Positions 1-7,995 of a DNA stretch of 64,000 nt are shown here, one piece after another. The stretch is taken from positions 1 to 64,000 of the forward strand of contig NZ_VOHQ01000003.1 of the NCBI RefSeq assembly GCF_009192765.1, given 5' to 3'. The stretch is from Agriterribacter humi. GTDB lineage: Bacteria; Bacteroidota; Bacteroidia; Chitinophagales; Chitinophagaceae. Numbering within the stretch: the stretch's first letter is position 1; each line of letters begins with the position of its first letter. Made by a program: the position numbers and the translations under genes. The notes below the pieces were generated by a model, which was given only the letters and a program-made list of their open reading frames with translations, searched no databases and was not told the DNA's origin.

Positions 1-83
1 AATTCCTTAATCGCTTTCTTTTTTAATTCCTCAGAGAAAATCCGATGCTCACGGATTTCTAATTTTGAGTTAACTTGCCGCAT
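1..83 (-). CDS. IS3-like transposase OrfA, N-terminal fragment
   Basis: Only the first 27 codons are inside the window. They start at the ATG at 83 and read MRQVNSKLEIR followed by EHRIFSEELKKKAIKE, running off the left edge in frame. The segment RIFSEELKKKAI resembles the first helix of the helix-turn-helix DNA-binding domain of IS3/IS150-type OrfA proteins, which bind the terminal repeats and guide transposition. Family membership is inferred from this short stretch only; no catalytic DDE region is visible. Confidence 0.5.
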   Translation of the reverse strand, partial: MRQVNSKLEIREHRIFSEELKKKAIKE

Positions 84-120
84 AAGTGACTGTTTTTTGT
101 CAACCTATTTTAGGCATACA
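1..120 (-). mobile_element. End of an IS3-like insertion sequence (truncated by window edge)
   Basis: The first 83 bases encode, on the minus strand, what looks like the beginning of an IS3-type OrfA. It is preceded by a short leader reading TAGGTTGACAAAAAAC, the type of A-rich sequence found just inside IS3-family ends. The outer limit is placed near 120, where the heptamer repeat begins. The inverted repeat and target duplication cannot be verified because the other end is outside the window. Confidence 0.5.
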
Positions 121-123
121 CAC

Positions 124-158
124 CCTGCAACCTGCAACTTGTAACCTGTAACCTTTCA
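124..158. repeat. Heptamer repeat, 4-5 units, left of cpsB-like gene
   Basis: Phased 7-nt units CCTGCAA, CCTGCAA, CTTGTAA, CCTGTAA, CCTTTCA. The last unit contains the stop codon of the phosphatase gene (TCA at 156-158). The same word family is present in inverted orientation upstream of that gene at 915-940. Confidence 0.75.
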
Positions 159-896
159 CAACTGGTTGTTCAGGAGTGGCAAAGTTGCGGCAATTTCATT
201 TACTTTTTGATATACCGCAGGGCTTTGCAAATGCTCTAAATGCCGGTGATGATGAAGATCGGTTCCCAAAAGATCAATGTATTTGAGTTTAAAAAGGCGC
301 GCTGCCGTTTGCGCCACGCCTTTACCGTAATAACCGCTCAATGAAAGTATATTAACCTGGAACAAACAACCGGCATTCTTCAGCTCATCGTATATTTCGG
401 GCTTATGATGAAAATAAGAATAGCGTTCGGGGTGTGCGAGTATAGGCTTATAGCCCTTCATTTGTATAGCAAATATTTTTTCCTTGTAATCCAGCGGCGC
501 ACTTGCAAATGAAAATTCCACCAGTACAAGATTATCCTTTATCGTTAGCAATGGTTCATCCTGCTGCAGCAAATGATCAAAATGATCATCTAAGAAATAT
601 TCCGCCGCTGCCTGCAAACGGATATTGATATTCCTTTTCTCTACCTCTGCCTTCAACTTTTCGTATCCCCGTGTTATGATTTGCCTGTTATTGGGGTAGA
701 GGTCAGGCATGAGGTGGGGTGTGGTGATCAGCTTTTCATAGCCCGCATCGCGCAACCCTTCAATAAGTTGTATGGAGGTATCCATATCAGGCGACCCATC
801 GTCTATACCAGGTATAAGGTGCGAATGCATATCGCATTTCAGTACACTGAGGTTACCGCTGAAATCAGGTTGTTTTTTTTTGAAGAGGGAAAACAT
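156..896 (-). CDS. CpsB/YwqE-type PHP-domain tyrosine-protein phosphatase
   Basis: A 246-residue cytoplasmic metal-dependent phosphatase of the CpsB/CapC (YwqE) family. These PHP-fold enzymes dephosphorylate the C-terminal tyrosines of the capsule autokinase (here the Wzc-like protein at 28265-30646) and so tune polymer export. Visible metal-binding motifs are DMHSHLIPGIDDG (residues 22-34, H24 and H26), TTPHL near 60, LAHPERY near 155 and a late GTDLHHH near 213. Length matches the family. It is the last recognisable gene of the EPS cluster before the insertion sequence and is bordered on both sides by heptamer repeats in opposite orientation. The start ATG at 896 has no strong Shine-Dalgarno, which is normal in Bacteroidota. 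Confidence 0.9.
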   Translation of the reverse strand: MFSLFKKKQPDFSGNLSVLKCDMHSHLIPGIDDGSPDMDTSIQLIEGLRDAGYEKLITTPHLMPDLYPNNRQIITRGYEKLKAEVEKRNINIRLQAAAEYFLDDHFDHLLQQDEPLLTIKDNLVLVEFSFASAPLDYKEKIFAIQMKGYKPILAHPERYSYFHHKPEIYDELKNAGCLFQVNILSLSGYYGKGVAQTAARLFKLKYIDLLGTDLHHHRHLEHLQSPAVYQKVNEIAATLPLLNNQL

Positions 897-900
897 AACG

Positions 901-1160
901 GAATTTGAGATTTAAAAGGTTACAGGGTTCAGGTTGCAGGGGCGTTTCACGCAAAGAAGCAAAGAACGCAAAGAAAAATTGGGGCACTTTTGGGTGCAGG
1001 AAATCATAAAGTGCAGATCATGCATTCCCCTGTGTGCTTCTCTGTGCCGCTGTGCTTCCGTGGTTCAGGGGTTGCTAAGGAGCAACGGGCGCAAAGAGCG
1101 TTTTGAATTTAAGAAAGTATAAATCACAAACTATAAACTACAAACTTCCCCGTGTCTCCG
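901..1160. repeat. Spacer made of degenerate repeated words
   Basis: This 268-bp spacer holds no credible gene. It contains in order AATTTGAGATTT, a heptamer run TTACAGG/GTTCAGG/TTGCAGG (915-940), GCAAAGAA-type words with 8-9-nt spacing (948-975), gtgcttc/ctgtg-type words (1030-1070), and AAATCAC, AAACTAT, AAACTAC, AAACTTC heptamers (about 1121-1148). The open reading frames across it have biased, repetitive composition and are considered artefacts. Confidence 0.6.
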
Positions 1161-1164
1161 TGGT

Positions 1165-2088
1165 TCATTGTTTTGCAAAATCCTTATACACTTCGGCTAT
1201 TCCTTCTCTTAAATGGATCTTCGCTTTCCAGCCCAATGCCTGCAGGCGGCTTACATCCATTAATTTCCTGGGTGTGCCATCGGGCTTCGACATGTCGTGT
1301 TCTATTGCGCCGCTATAGCCTACTATCTCTTTTATCAGCAATGCCAGGTCTTTTATGGTAATATCTTCGCCAATGCCTACGTTGATCAGCCCCGGTTCAT
1401 TGTATCGTTGCATTAAAAAATAGCAGGCATCGGCCAGGTCGTTAACATGTAAAAACTCACGGCGCGGGGTACCCGTACCCCAGATGGTTACGCTGTTGTG
1501 ACCGTTTATTTTGGCCTCATGAAATTTCCGCATCAGCGCGGGCAATACATGCGATTTTTTCAGGTCATAATTATCGTTTGGTCCATATAAATTGGTGGGC
1601 ATTACCGATATAAAATTGCAGCCATACTGAGCACGAAAGGCGTCACACAATTTAATACCTGCTATTTTGGCAATGGCATAAGGCTCATTGGTATGTTCCA
1701 GCAGGCCGGTAAGCAGGTACGCTTCCTTTAATGGTTGTGGCGCCAGTTTGGGATAGATGCACGATGATCCGAGGAACATGAGCTTGGTTACCTTGTTTTT
1801 ATATGCCGCATGCATCACATTGTTCTGGATCATGAGGTTATCATACAAAAAATCGGCGCGGAAACTGTTATTGGCCATAATGCCCCCCACGCGGGCTGCA
1901 GCCAGGAAAACATAAGCGGGCTTTTCCTGTACAAAAAAATCTTCCACAGCCTGCTGGTTGCGCAGGTCTAATTCGCCGGATGTGCGTACAACTATATTTT
2001 CAAAACCCTGCTCCCCTAACTTTCGTACAATAGCCGAGCCTACCATTCCCCGGTGACCGGCAACATATATTTTATCGTGTGTGTTCAA
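1165..2088 (-). CDS. fcl: GDP-L-fucose synthase
   Basis: A 307-residue short-chain dehydrogenase (GDP-4-keto-6-deoxymannose 3,5-epimerase/4-reductase, also called WcaG). It converts GDP-4-keto-6-deoxy-D-mannose to GDP-L-fucose using NADPH. The N-terminal Rossmann motif is GHRGMVGSA (residues 11-19). The catalytic neighbourhood GSSCIYP with the YAIAK Tyr-Lys pair, and the [10 protein letters not shown] and [12 protein letters not shown] segments, are typical of the family. It lies immediately after gmd (119-bp spacer), the enzyme supplying its substrate, so L-fucose is predicted in the exopolysaccharide. Length is close to the usual 310-320 residues; the identification is secure. Confidence 0.95.
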   Translation of the reverse strand: MNTHDKIYVAGHRGMVGSAIVRKLGEQGFENIVVRTSGELDLRNQQAVEDFFVQEKPAYVFLAAARVGGIMANNSFRADFLYDNLMIQNNVMHAAYKNKVTKLMFLGSSCIYPKLAPQPLKEAYLLTGLLEHTNEPYAIAKIAGIKLCDAFRAQYGCNFISVMPTNLYGPNDNYDLKKSHVLPALMRKFHEAKINGHNSVTIWGTGTPRREFLHVNDLADACYFLMQRYNEPGLINVGIGEDITIKDLALLIKEIVGYSGAIEHDMSKPDGTPRKLMDVSRLQALGWKAKIHLREGIAEVYKDFAKQ

Positions 2089-2207
2089 GGATATTATTTA
2101 TAGTTTTTGGTTTGTTGTTTATGGTTTGGGTTCACAGTTCTTCGGATTTCGCGCTTTAAATATCGAATTTGTTTTGCTTTTTGTAATTTGGTTCCTGGTG
2201 CTTCAAT

Positions 2208-3323
2208 CTACTCATATTGATTCTTCACTGTAAACCCGCTTTCTTTCAAAAGTTTTTCTTTTTTAAAAAGCTCCACATCGGCGGCTACCATTTCCTTTAC
2301 CAATGCCGGCAGATCATATTTTGGCTTCCAGCCCAGTTTTGTTCTGGCTTTGGTGGCATCGCCAATCAACAGGTCTACTTCCGTTGGACGAAAATATTTG
2401 GGGTCAACGGCTATTACTTCTTTACCCGGTTCCAGTTGATACGCCGGGTTGCTGCAGGATTGTACAACGCCTGTTTCTTTATCATCGGTTCCGCTGAAAG
2501 CAATTTCCACGCCTACCTCGGCAAATGCCATCCGCACAAATTCCCTCACGGGTGTAGTAATGCCCGTGGCAATTACATAGTCTTCCGGTTTATCCTGCTG
2601 CAGTATCAGCCACATGGCTTCCACATAATCTTTTGCATGGCCCCAGTCGCGCCGCGCATTCAAATTGCCGAGATAGATCTTATCCTGCATGCCCAGGGCG
2701 ATTTTGGCAACGCCCCTTGTTATTTTTCGGGTAACGAATGTTTCCCCGCGCAATGGCGATTCATGATTGAACAATATGCCGTTGGTTGCAAACATAGTAT
2801 AGGCCTCGCGGTAGTTTACCGTAATCCAGTATGCATACAGCTTCGCTACAGCATAGGGAGAACGCGGGTAGAATGGTGTGGTTTCCGACTGTGGCACTGC
2901 CTGCACCAGCCCGTATAATTCGGAGGTGGATGCCTGGTATACCCTTGTTTTTTGGGACAATCCCAGGAACCTAACGGCTTCTAATATGCGCAAGGCGCCT
3001 AGCCCATCGGCATTGGCCGTATATTCAGGGGTTTCAAAGCTCACGTGCACATGGCTCATGGCCGCCAGGTTGTATATTTCATCCGGTTGGGTTTCCTGAA
3101 TAATGCGGATGAGATTGGTGGAATCGGTAAGATCGCCGTAATGCAGCTTCATCCGTACATTTTTTTCGTGCGGATCCTGGTACAGGTGATCTATACGTTC
3201 GGTGTTGAACAGTGAGCTGCGGCGTTTGATGCCGTGCACAAAATATCCTTTGGATAATAATAATTCGGCCAAATAGGCGCCGTCCTGCCCGGTGATGCCG
3301 GTAATTAAAGCGGTTTTACTCAT
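2208..3323 (-). CDS. gmd: GDP-mannose 4,6-dehydratase
   Basis: A 371-residue extended short-chain dehydrogenase that converts GDP-D-mannose to GDP-4-keto-6-deoxy-D-mannose with bound NADP. Visible features are the dinucleotide motif [13 protein letters not shown] at the N-terminus, the TSELYG segment, the catalytic YAVAK, the substrate loop [17 protein letters not shown] and [15 protein letters not shown]. All are hallmarks of Gmd, and the length equals that of characterised enzymes. It is upstream of fcl in the direction of transcription, forming the two-step GDP-L-fucose pathway. Upstream of its start lies the heptamer minisatellite. Confidence 0.96.
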   Translation of the reverse strand: MSKTALITGITGQDGAYLAELLLSKGYFVHGIKRRSSLFNTERIDHLYQDPHEKNVRMKLHYGDLTDSTNLIRIIQETQPDEIYNLAAMSHVHVSFETPEYTANADGLGALRILEAVRFLGLSQKTRVYQASTSELYGLVQAVPQSETTPFYPRSPYAVAKLYAYWITVNYREAYTMFATNGILFNHESPLRGETFVTRKITRGVAKIALGMQDKIYLGNLNARRDWGHAKDYVEAMWLILQQDKPEDYVIATGITTPVREFVRMAFAEVGVEIAFSGTDDKETGVVQSCSNPAYQLEPGKEVIAVDPKYFRPTEVDLLIGDATKARTKLGWKPKYDLPALVKEMVAADVELFKKEKLLKESGFTVKNQYE

Positions 3324-3335
3324 GATGGAATATGA

Positions 3336-3380
3336 ATAGATTTATGATTTCTGATTTTTTGATTTCTGATTTTTGATCCG
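3336..3380. repeat. GATTTCT/GATTTTT repeat, upstream of gmd
   Basis: The words GATTTCT, GATTTTTT, GATTTCT, GATTTTT, GATCC follow each other with a 7-8-nt period in the spacer between gmd and the minisatellite. No gene is visible in 3324-3494. Confidence 0.55.
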
Positions 3381-3494
3381 CCACAGCGGAAAGGTTTCTA
3401 ATTTGAGATTATTGTGTCCGGCTGAAAGCTGACAGTCTGCACCGGATTTGAGCTTTAGTTCGTTCCCTGCCCCTGCCCTCTGTAACTTTCACGC

Positions 3495-3660
3495 CCTGCA
3501 ACCTGCAACTTGCAACTTGTGCCCTGTAACTTGCACCCTGCAACCTGTAACTTGCACCCTGCACCCTGCACCCTGCAACTTGCACCCTGCAATCTGCAAC
3601 TTGCAATCTGCCCCCTGTACCCTGCAACCTGCAACCTGCACCCTGCAACCTGTACCCTGA
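3495..3660. repeat. Heptanucleotide minisatellite, 23-24 units
   Basis: The stretch divides without a single phase break into 23 seven-base units plus CCTGA. The consensus is YYTGYAM (CCTGCAA, CTTGCAC, CCTGTAA and similar), with TG fixed at positions 3-4 of nearly every unit. It ends directly at the stop codon (CTA, 3661-3663) of the glycosyltransferase to its right. Because 7 is not a multiple of 3 and the unit lacks stops, several frames stay open on both strands, giving false reading frames of 67-79 codons. Confidence 0.9.
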
Positions 3661-4407
3661 CTATCGTTTCAAAAACTGTCCCAGCTTTCGCAGCGGTTTC
3701 ATATACAAGGTAAAGAAATAAGGATCCAGTCCGTTTATTTTCCAGGCCAGCCTGTCCTGGCTGTTGGCCTTTAACCTGTTTCTTAATGATGCCGTGCTTA
3801 CACCGCCTACCCGCATTTTAATGATCACTTCATTAATATATACGGCCGGTATTTCATGTTTCAGCAATATGCGCAGCATAAGTTCATAATCGGCAGCGGA
3901 ACGCAGGCTGCAATTGAAAAGGCCCACTTTATCATATACTTTCCTGTGTACAAAAAAAGTAGGATGGGGCGGCATCCAGCCATAATAGAAGCTCCTTTTA
4001 CTGTATGGGCCGGCCTTCCATGTGCGTACTACTTTATGTAAGTCATCACGCTGCACAAACTGCAGGTCAGCATAAACAGCCTGAACTTCAGGATTGCTAA
4101 AAGCCCGGGCTATCGTTGAAACAACCGTGTTGCGGGCATACACATCATCCGAATTCAAAATGCCGATCACGTCGCCGCTTGCGGCCGCAATGCCCTTGTT
4201 CATGGCATCATAAATGCCTTCATCTTTTTCGGTAATGAGTTTGGCAATATGCGGAAACTCCGCAACAATACGCAATGTATCGTCTGCTGATCCCCCATCT
4301 ACTATAATATGTTCAATATCCGCATAATCCTGCGCCTGTATACATTGCAATGTATCTCTTATGGTGGATGAACTGTTGTAAGTGGCCGTGATGAGGGAGA
4401 TTTTCAT
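3661..4407 (-). CDS. Family 2 glycosyltransferase
   Basis: A GT-A fold glycosyltransferase of about 248 residues, of the WcaA/WcaE-like type in EPS clusters. It should transfer a nucleotide-activated sugar onto the lipid-linked repeat unit on the cytoplasmic side. The N-terminal GT2 signature is ISLITATYNSS, followed by IIVDGGSADDT and a DXD-like NSDD (GILNSDDVYA) near residue 90. The ATG at 4407 is preferred because it puts MKISLIT at the start as in homologues; a longer form from 4434 would overlap the acetyltransferase gene by 8 bp. The gene ends exactly at the minisatellite boundary. Donor and acceptor cannot be deduced. Confidence 0.88.
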   Translation of the reverse strand: MKISLITATYNSSSTIRDTLQCIQAQDYADIEHIIVDGGSADDTLRIVAEFPHIAKLITEKDEGIYDAMNKGIAAASGDVIGILNSDDVYARNTVVSTIARAFSNPEVQAVYADLQFVQRDDLHKVVRTWKAGPYSKRSFYYGWMPPHPTFFVHRKVYDKVGLFNCSLRSAADYELMLRILLKHEIPAVYINEVIIKMRVGGVSTASLRNRLKANSQDRLAWKINGLDPYFFTLYMKPLRKLGQFLKR

Positions 4408-4426
4408 GCAACTCAGGTTCGCGTTT

Positions 4427-4984
4427 CTATACAATCACTCTTTGTTTAAGCATAATTGCCGGGTTGCCCGAATAAATACTATAGGCTTCCAGGTTTTTGT
4501 TGGCTACTGATGCCACGCTGAGCATGGCATGCGAAAAAGCGGTAACGCCGGGACAAACTACGGCCTTTGCTCCTATCCAAACCCCGTCTTCCAGTATGAT
4601 TTCTTTTACCATTAAATCAAAACTTGTTTTTGTATAATTGTGGTTTCCGGTAAGCAGCATGGCTCCCTGTGAAATACAAACATGGTTACCGAGTGTTACT
4701 TTACCCAGGTTATCTATCCAAACCGATTCACCAATCCAGCAATGATCGCCAATAACCAGTTTCCAGGGATATTTGATGTTAACACCAGGTTTTATTATCA
4801 CTCCGCGGCCGAGGTTGGCGCCAAAACATTTTAATAACCAGCATTTTAAACCCGACAGGGGGTTCAGCGGGTTGATGAAAAAAAGCACATTGGTAAAATA
4901 CCAAAGGGCCTGCTTTATTTTGCCCGCTCCTATGGTTTGTTTGTACCAGTTGTTGTTATATGTGCTGTAGTCTGTGCGGGGCAT
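4427..4984 (-). CDS. WcaF-like colanic-acid-type O-acetyltransferase
   Basis: A left-handed beta-helix (hexapeptide repeat) acetyltransferase of about 185 residues resembling WcaF, which acetylates fucose or other sugars of an EPS repeat unit from acetyl-CoA. The family N-terminus (TDYSTYNNNWYK, then INPLNPLSGLK) is followed by GANLGRGVIIKPGVNIKYPWKLVIGDHCWIGE and the catalytic-His region LTGNHNY. The ATG at 4984 matches the family start. Upstream in-frame ATGs at 5014 and 5026 lie within the end of the dispersed element at 5010-5224 (GTCTCGTAATGACG), so the element may have added residues. Its substrate is probably fucose, given gmd/fcl nearby, but this is inference. Confidence 0.85.
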   Translation of the reverse strand: MPRTDYSTYNNNWYKQTIGAGKIKQALWYFTNVLFFINPLNPLSGLKCWLLKCFGANLGRGVIIKPGVNIKYPWKLVIGDHCWIGESVWIDNLGKVTLGNHVCISQGAMLLTGNHNYTKTSFDLMVKEIILEDGVWIGAKAVVCPGVTAFSHAMLSVASVANKNLEAYSIYSGNPAIMLKQRVIV

Positions 4985-5009
4985 TGGTTTGTATAATGCT
5001 TTTATGAAC

Positions 5010-5224
5010 GTCATTACGAGACCCAAAACAAACCTGACTGGCAGATAATACTTTTACGGGTCGAAGTAATCCCCCGGATTGGAGGCGGATTATATGCTTT
5101 GAATTGGCTCATTACTCCGCTTCGCTTCAATGGGCTTGCCTACCTGCCGATAGGCAGGCTTCGGCGTGCATAATTCTTCTAACTTCGAACATTCGTTTAC
5201 GCTTCGCAAGGACGGGCCTTTTAT
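5010..5224. repeat. MITE-like dispersed element, copy A
   Basis: Begins AACGTCATTACGAGACCC and ends CGCAAGGACGGGCCTTTTA. It shares internal blocks with copies at 5609-5806 and 31600-31838, notably GGGTCGAAGTAATC, GGAGGCGGATTA, a TATTACTCCGC-type block, and CTTGCC. The two ends are imperfect inverted repeats (GTCATTACGAG against GTCCTTGCGAG). A hairpin CCTGCC-gata-GGCAGG lies inside. The element fills the spacer between the nuclease stop codon (5227) and the acetyltransferase start. Confidence 0.8.
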
Positions 5225-5226
5225 GG

Positions 5227-5532
5227 TCACCACTCCTTTATTTCTTTCCACAGATCATTCCATTCCGGATTCATACTTTCAATCATTCTAATTTTGGCCG
5301 ACCTGCTTCCTGCCTTGATTCTTTTTTCTTCTTCAATAGCTTCCATTATGGTTGGAAAGAAAAAATAATAAACCAGTTTCTCAGTATTATACCTGGCTGA
5401 AAAGCTTTTGGGATATTTTTTTTCCTTGTGTTCCTGAATCCTTGCTGCCAGGTTGCTTGTAACGCCTGTATACAGCACTGTATGATGTTTATTGGTTATG
5501 ATATAAACGAAGCCGCCTTTTACAAACGTCAT
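5227..5532 (-). CDS. Small GIY-YIG nuclease (YhbQ/UPF0213-like)
   Basis: A stand-alone GIY-YIG domain of about 101 residues. Motifs are FVYIITN and LYTGVT (the GIY and YIG strands), the Arg-helix ARIQEHK, the family block YPKSFSARYNTEKLVYY, a catalytic-type Glu in EAIEEEKRIKAGSR and the C-terminal SMNPEWNDLW. Such proteins are predicted metal-dependent DNA endonucleases; their biological role is largely unknown. The ATG at 5532 is preferred because homologues begin just before GGFVYIITN, and it has a GGAGG at good spacing. That ATG and the GGAGG both lie in an element fragment (5526-5595), and the stop abuts copy A. The gene is thus bracketed by repeats and is unrelated to polysaccharide synthesis. 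Confidence 0.85.
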   Translation of the reverse strand: MTFVKGGFVYIITNKHHTVLYTGVTSNLAARIQEHKEKKYPKSFSARYNTEKLVYYFFFPTIMEAIEEEKRIKAGSRSAKIRMIESMNPEWNDLWKEIKEW

Positions 5533-5595
5533 TACGAGACCTCCAAAGGAATTCAAATGCTATATAAATACGTCACAGGGCCGAAATAATCCCCT
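5526..5595. repeat. MITE-like element, partial copy D
   Basis: Starts with AACGTCATTACGAGACC and continues with AAATACGTCACAGGGCCGAA, most similar to the left part of the copy at 31600-31838, then stops at about 5595 before full copy B. It contains the start codon and GGAGG of the nuclease gene. Confidence 0.7.
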
Positions 5596-5608
5596 GATTT
5601 GCCTTTTT

Positions 5609-5806
5609 GAACGTCATTACGAGACCCTGAACAAGTCTGCATGACGGGTAATACTTTTAAGGGTCGAAGTAATCCCCAATGCCGGAGGCGGATTAAATTC
5701 TTTTGAACTGGCTTATTACTCCGCTGCGCTACAGGGGGCTTGCCGCGGCGTGTGTAATTCTACAAAGTTCCTGCATTCACTTACGCCTCGCAAGGACGGG
5801 CCTTTT
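5609..5806. repeat. MITE-like dispersed element, copy B
   Basis: Starts AACGTCATTACGAGACCC and ends CGCAAGGACGGGCCTTTTA, with the internal blocks GGTCGAAGTAATCCCC, GGAGGCGGATTA and TTATTACTCCGC shared with copy A. The right end overlaps the stop codon (TTA, 5805-5807) of the glycosyltransferase to its right. Confidence 0.8.
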
Positions 5807-6950
5807 AACTGAACAACTCCTTATACTTTTCCTTCAGTTTGGAGCTTTCCGTAAAATTCTTTGCATACTGCCATGCCCCTGCGCTCCACCGTTGAAAGGC
5901 TTCATCATCCATACTGGTCACTTCCTGCAGCACCTGCACAAAAGCTTTTTCATCGCTTAAGGGCAGATCCCAACCTGCATGATGCTCCTGCAAATTGCGC
6001 CAGGGCGTTTGATCGCTGATGAGCACCGGCCGGCCGGCACCCAGGGCTTCGAAAATGGCATGACCGAAATTTTCGCCCAGCGTGGGCAATACAAAAACGT
6101 GGTGCTGTTGAATTACGCTGGTTACCTCGTTGTTTTCAACGGGACCTTCAAATTGAACTGAAATATTCGCCGGTAAATTTGCAATACAGTTGAGGCATTC
6201 CTGCCAGTACCCTTCATCTTCCATACTTCCCCTTATGGTAAAAAACAATTGCATATGCATAGGCAGTTGAGATAACAGGGAAAGAAAGAATAAAATATTT
6301 TTTTTTTGGGCAAGCCTCGAAATAAAAACAGCACGCAATTCTCCCTTATTTTTCTTAAGATAAGCCGGTGCGGACTGTGTGGCAGGTGAGAAATTTGGTA
6401 TAACCGTTACTTTGTTTACCCTGGGTAAATAAGTATAAATATCAGCTTTCTCCTGTTCATCCGTGGCATGCGCATGAATGTGTTTGGGCACGCCTAAGAA
6501 ATTAAGAACGGATAGAAATTTCTTTTTCTTACCCGATTTAAAACGTATAGCGCCCTCTTGCAACATACCTCTTGGAGCCAGTACTACCTTCGCCTTAATA
6601 AAGCCCAGCCGTTTCATCAGCAGGGGATAAATGGTAAAATACCTCGAATACATATTGTTGAGGTAAATATATTCCGGCTTAATATCCTGTACCTGCACCA
6701 GAATGTTTTCCCAGTTCAGCGCGCCGGGAGAAGCATAAAAAAGATAAACGCCATCACTGTCTAACCAACGATTCGTTTCAATTGCACGGAAAGCTTTTGT
6801 GTCACCCAGGTCCCTGTCGCCGGTAAAAATATAAATATCATAATCCGCTTTCATGTGCGCCGCAAAGTTCACGCATGAACGGATGGGGCCTCCTGCCTTG
6901 AATGCGGGTTCGTACCAGTCGGTGAAGACCATTATTTTAACTCTCGCCAT
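5805..6950 (-). CDS. GT4-type glycosyltransferase
   Basis: A 381-residue GT-B fold glycosyltransferase. The N-terminal part begins KIMVFTDWYEPAFKAGGPIRS, a typical acceptor-side loop. The C-terminal donor-binding half has VIPNFSPA, RAVFISRLAQKKN and the GT4 signature LPTLGENFGHAIFEALGAGRPVL, with the conserved E-x7-E arrangement. It should add one sugar of the EPS repeat unit in the cytoplasm. Its start overlaps the preceding glycosyltransferase stop by 14 bp, implying co-translation, and its stop codon sits inside the end of element copy B. The sugar specificity is unknown. Confidence 0.92.
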   Translation of the reverse strand: MARVKIMVFTDWYEPAFKAGGPIRSCVNFAAHMKADYDIYIFTGDRDLGDTKAFRAIETNRWLDSDGVYLFYASPGALNWENILVQVQDIKPEYIYLNNMYSRYFTIYPLLMKRLGFIKAKVVLAPRGMLQEGAIRFKSGKKKKFLSVLNFLGVPKHIHAHATDEQEKADIYTYLPRVNKVTVIPNFSPATQSAPAYLKKNKGELRAVFISRLAQKKNILFFLSLLSQLPMHMQLFFTIRGSMEDEGYWQECLNCIANLPANISVQFEGPVENNEVTSVIQQHHVFVLPTLGENFGHAIFEALGAGRPVLISDQTPWRNLQEHHAGWDLPLSDEKAFVQVLQEVTSMDDEAFQRWSAGAWQYAKNFTESSKLKEKYKELFS

Positions 6951-7995
6951 TCAGTACGCTTTTCAAATTTCCACACCAGGTATCATGTGTTATTCTTTCC
7001 GAAAGCGCCGCGCTTCGCTTACCCATTTTCTGTAGTTCGGCAGGTTCTACCTTCATTAGCGTATATAGTTTTTGCCTGAAGTTATTTTTATTATCGGAAT
7101 CGAAAACAAAGCCATTAAATCCGTTGATCAGGAATGTAGACGCTGCACCACAGGTATCCGAAAGCAATAATGCCAGTTCTGCCGCGGCGGCTTCCTGCAC
7201 TACCACGCCCCAATGCTCGTATAAACTGGGCATGCAAAAAACGGAAGAGTGATGATAATACTGCACCAGTTCGGCCGGTTGCACAAAAGACAGGAACGAC
7301 ACCTGCTTTACCCCGGTATATTTGTTTTGCAAGGCCTGTTGCAAAGGTCCGTTACCAATCATCAGCAATTCCCAATCCTGCAGTTCGGGATAGTTTGCCA
7401 GTAGTTCAGTAAAAGCTTCCAGCAACCAGCCCGGACGTTTATATTCCACCATCCGCCCCACAAATACGATACGCTTCCGGAAACCAGGCAGGAGCTTCCT
7501 GAATTTTGCGGTATCCGCGCAATACAGGTCATGAATTATCCGGTTAGCCGGGAACCCCATCCTTCTTGCGTATTCATATTGAGGATATCCCGCCACCCAT
7601 AGATGAGTAGCTTTATTTTTAAGATAAAATGGAGCTATAAGACCCGCCAGCCTTTGTTTTGCAGTGCCCTTCCAGGGGTTGTCCATCCCTATAATTACAG
7701 GTATCCTGTTTATCCATTTGGCTGCCACCTGGTTGTACTCCTTATCGCCCCAGCCGGCCATATATATTACATCGGGTTCCCAATTGTTAATTGCAGCCAA
7801 ATTCTTTTTTTCAATAATGCTGATGGCGCCGGGTGCATCTTCATATTGGTAGGGTGCATTGCTGTCCTGCGGGTAACACACTATCCGAGCCTCCGAACCG
7901 CCAGCACTGGTTTGCAGCAAATATTGCACACAACGAAAAAAATAATCAGGCAACCGGCTGTAAAGGAACAGGTAGCACTGGCTTTTTTCTTTCAT
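6937..7995 (-). CDS. GT4-type glycosyltransferase
   Basis: A 352-residue GT-B fold enzyme. The N-terminal half is divergent (LYSRLPDYFFRCVQYLL, then PDVIYMAGWGDKEYN). The C-terminal half has KRIVFVGRMVEYKRPGWLLEAF and the GT4 donor-site motif MPSLYEHWGVVVQEAAAAELALLLSDTCGA with its catalytic-type glutamate. It is predicted to act on the lipid-linked EPS oligosaccharide at the inner face of the cytoplasmic membrane. The start lies within the 3' end of the polymerase gene (50-bp overlap) and the end overlaps the next glycosyltransferase by 14 bp, so the three are a coupled transcription and translation unit. Confidence 0.9.
   Translation of the reverse strand: MKEKSQCYLFLYSRLPDYFFRCVQYLLQTSAGGSEARIVCYPQDSNAPYQYEDAPGAISIIEKKNLAAINNWEPDVIYMAGWGDKEYNQVAAKWINRIPVIIGMDNPWKGTAKQRLAGLIAPFYLKNKATHLWVAGYPQYEYARRMGFPANRIIHDLYCADTAKFRKLLPGFRKRIVFVGRMVEYKRPGWLLEAFTELLANYPELQDWELLMIGNGPLQQALQNKYTGVKQVSFLSFVQPAELVQYYHHSSVFCMPSLYEHWGVVVQEAAAAELALLLSDTCGAASTFLINGFNGFVFDSDNKNNFRQKLYTLMKVEPAELQKMGKRSAALSERITHDTWCGNLKSVLNGES

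Noticed and set aside
934-1361. Plus-strand frames upstream of and inside fcl
   Set aside because: They lie in repeat-rich spacer or opposite fcl and show no coding features.
3495-3660. Possible CRISPR array
   Set aside because: The period is 7 nt with no spacers between repeats, and no cas genes are near.
3409-3713. Overlapping open frames on both strands with Cys/Leu/Pro-rich translations
   Set aside because: They follow from the stop-free heptamer repeat; the translations are repeats of a 7-residue pattern and have no start context or homology.
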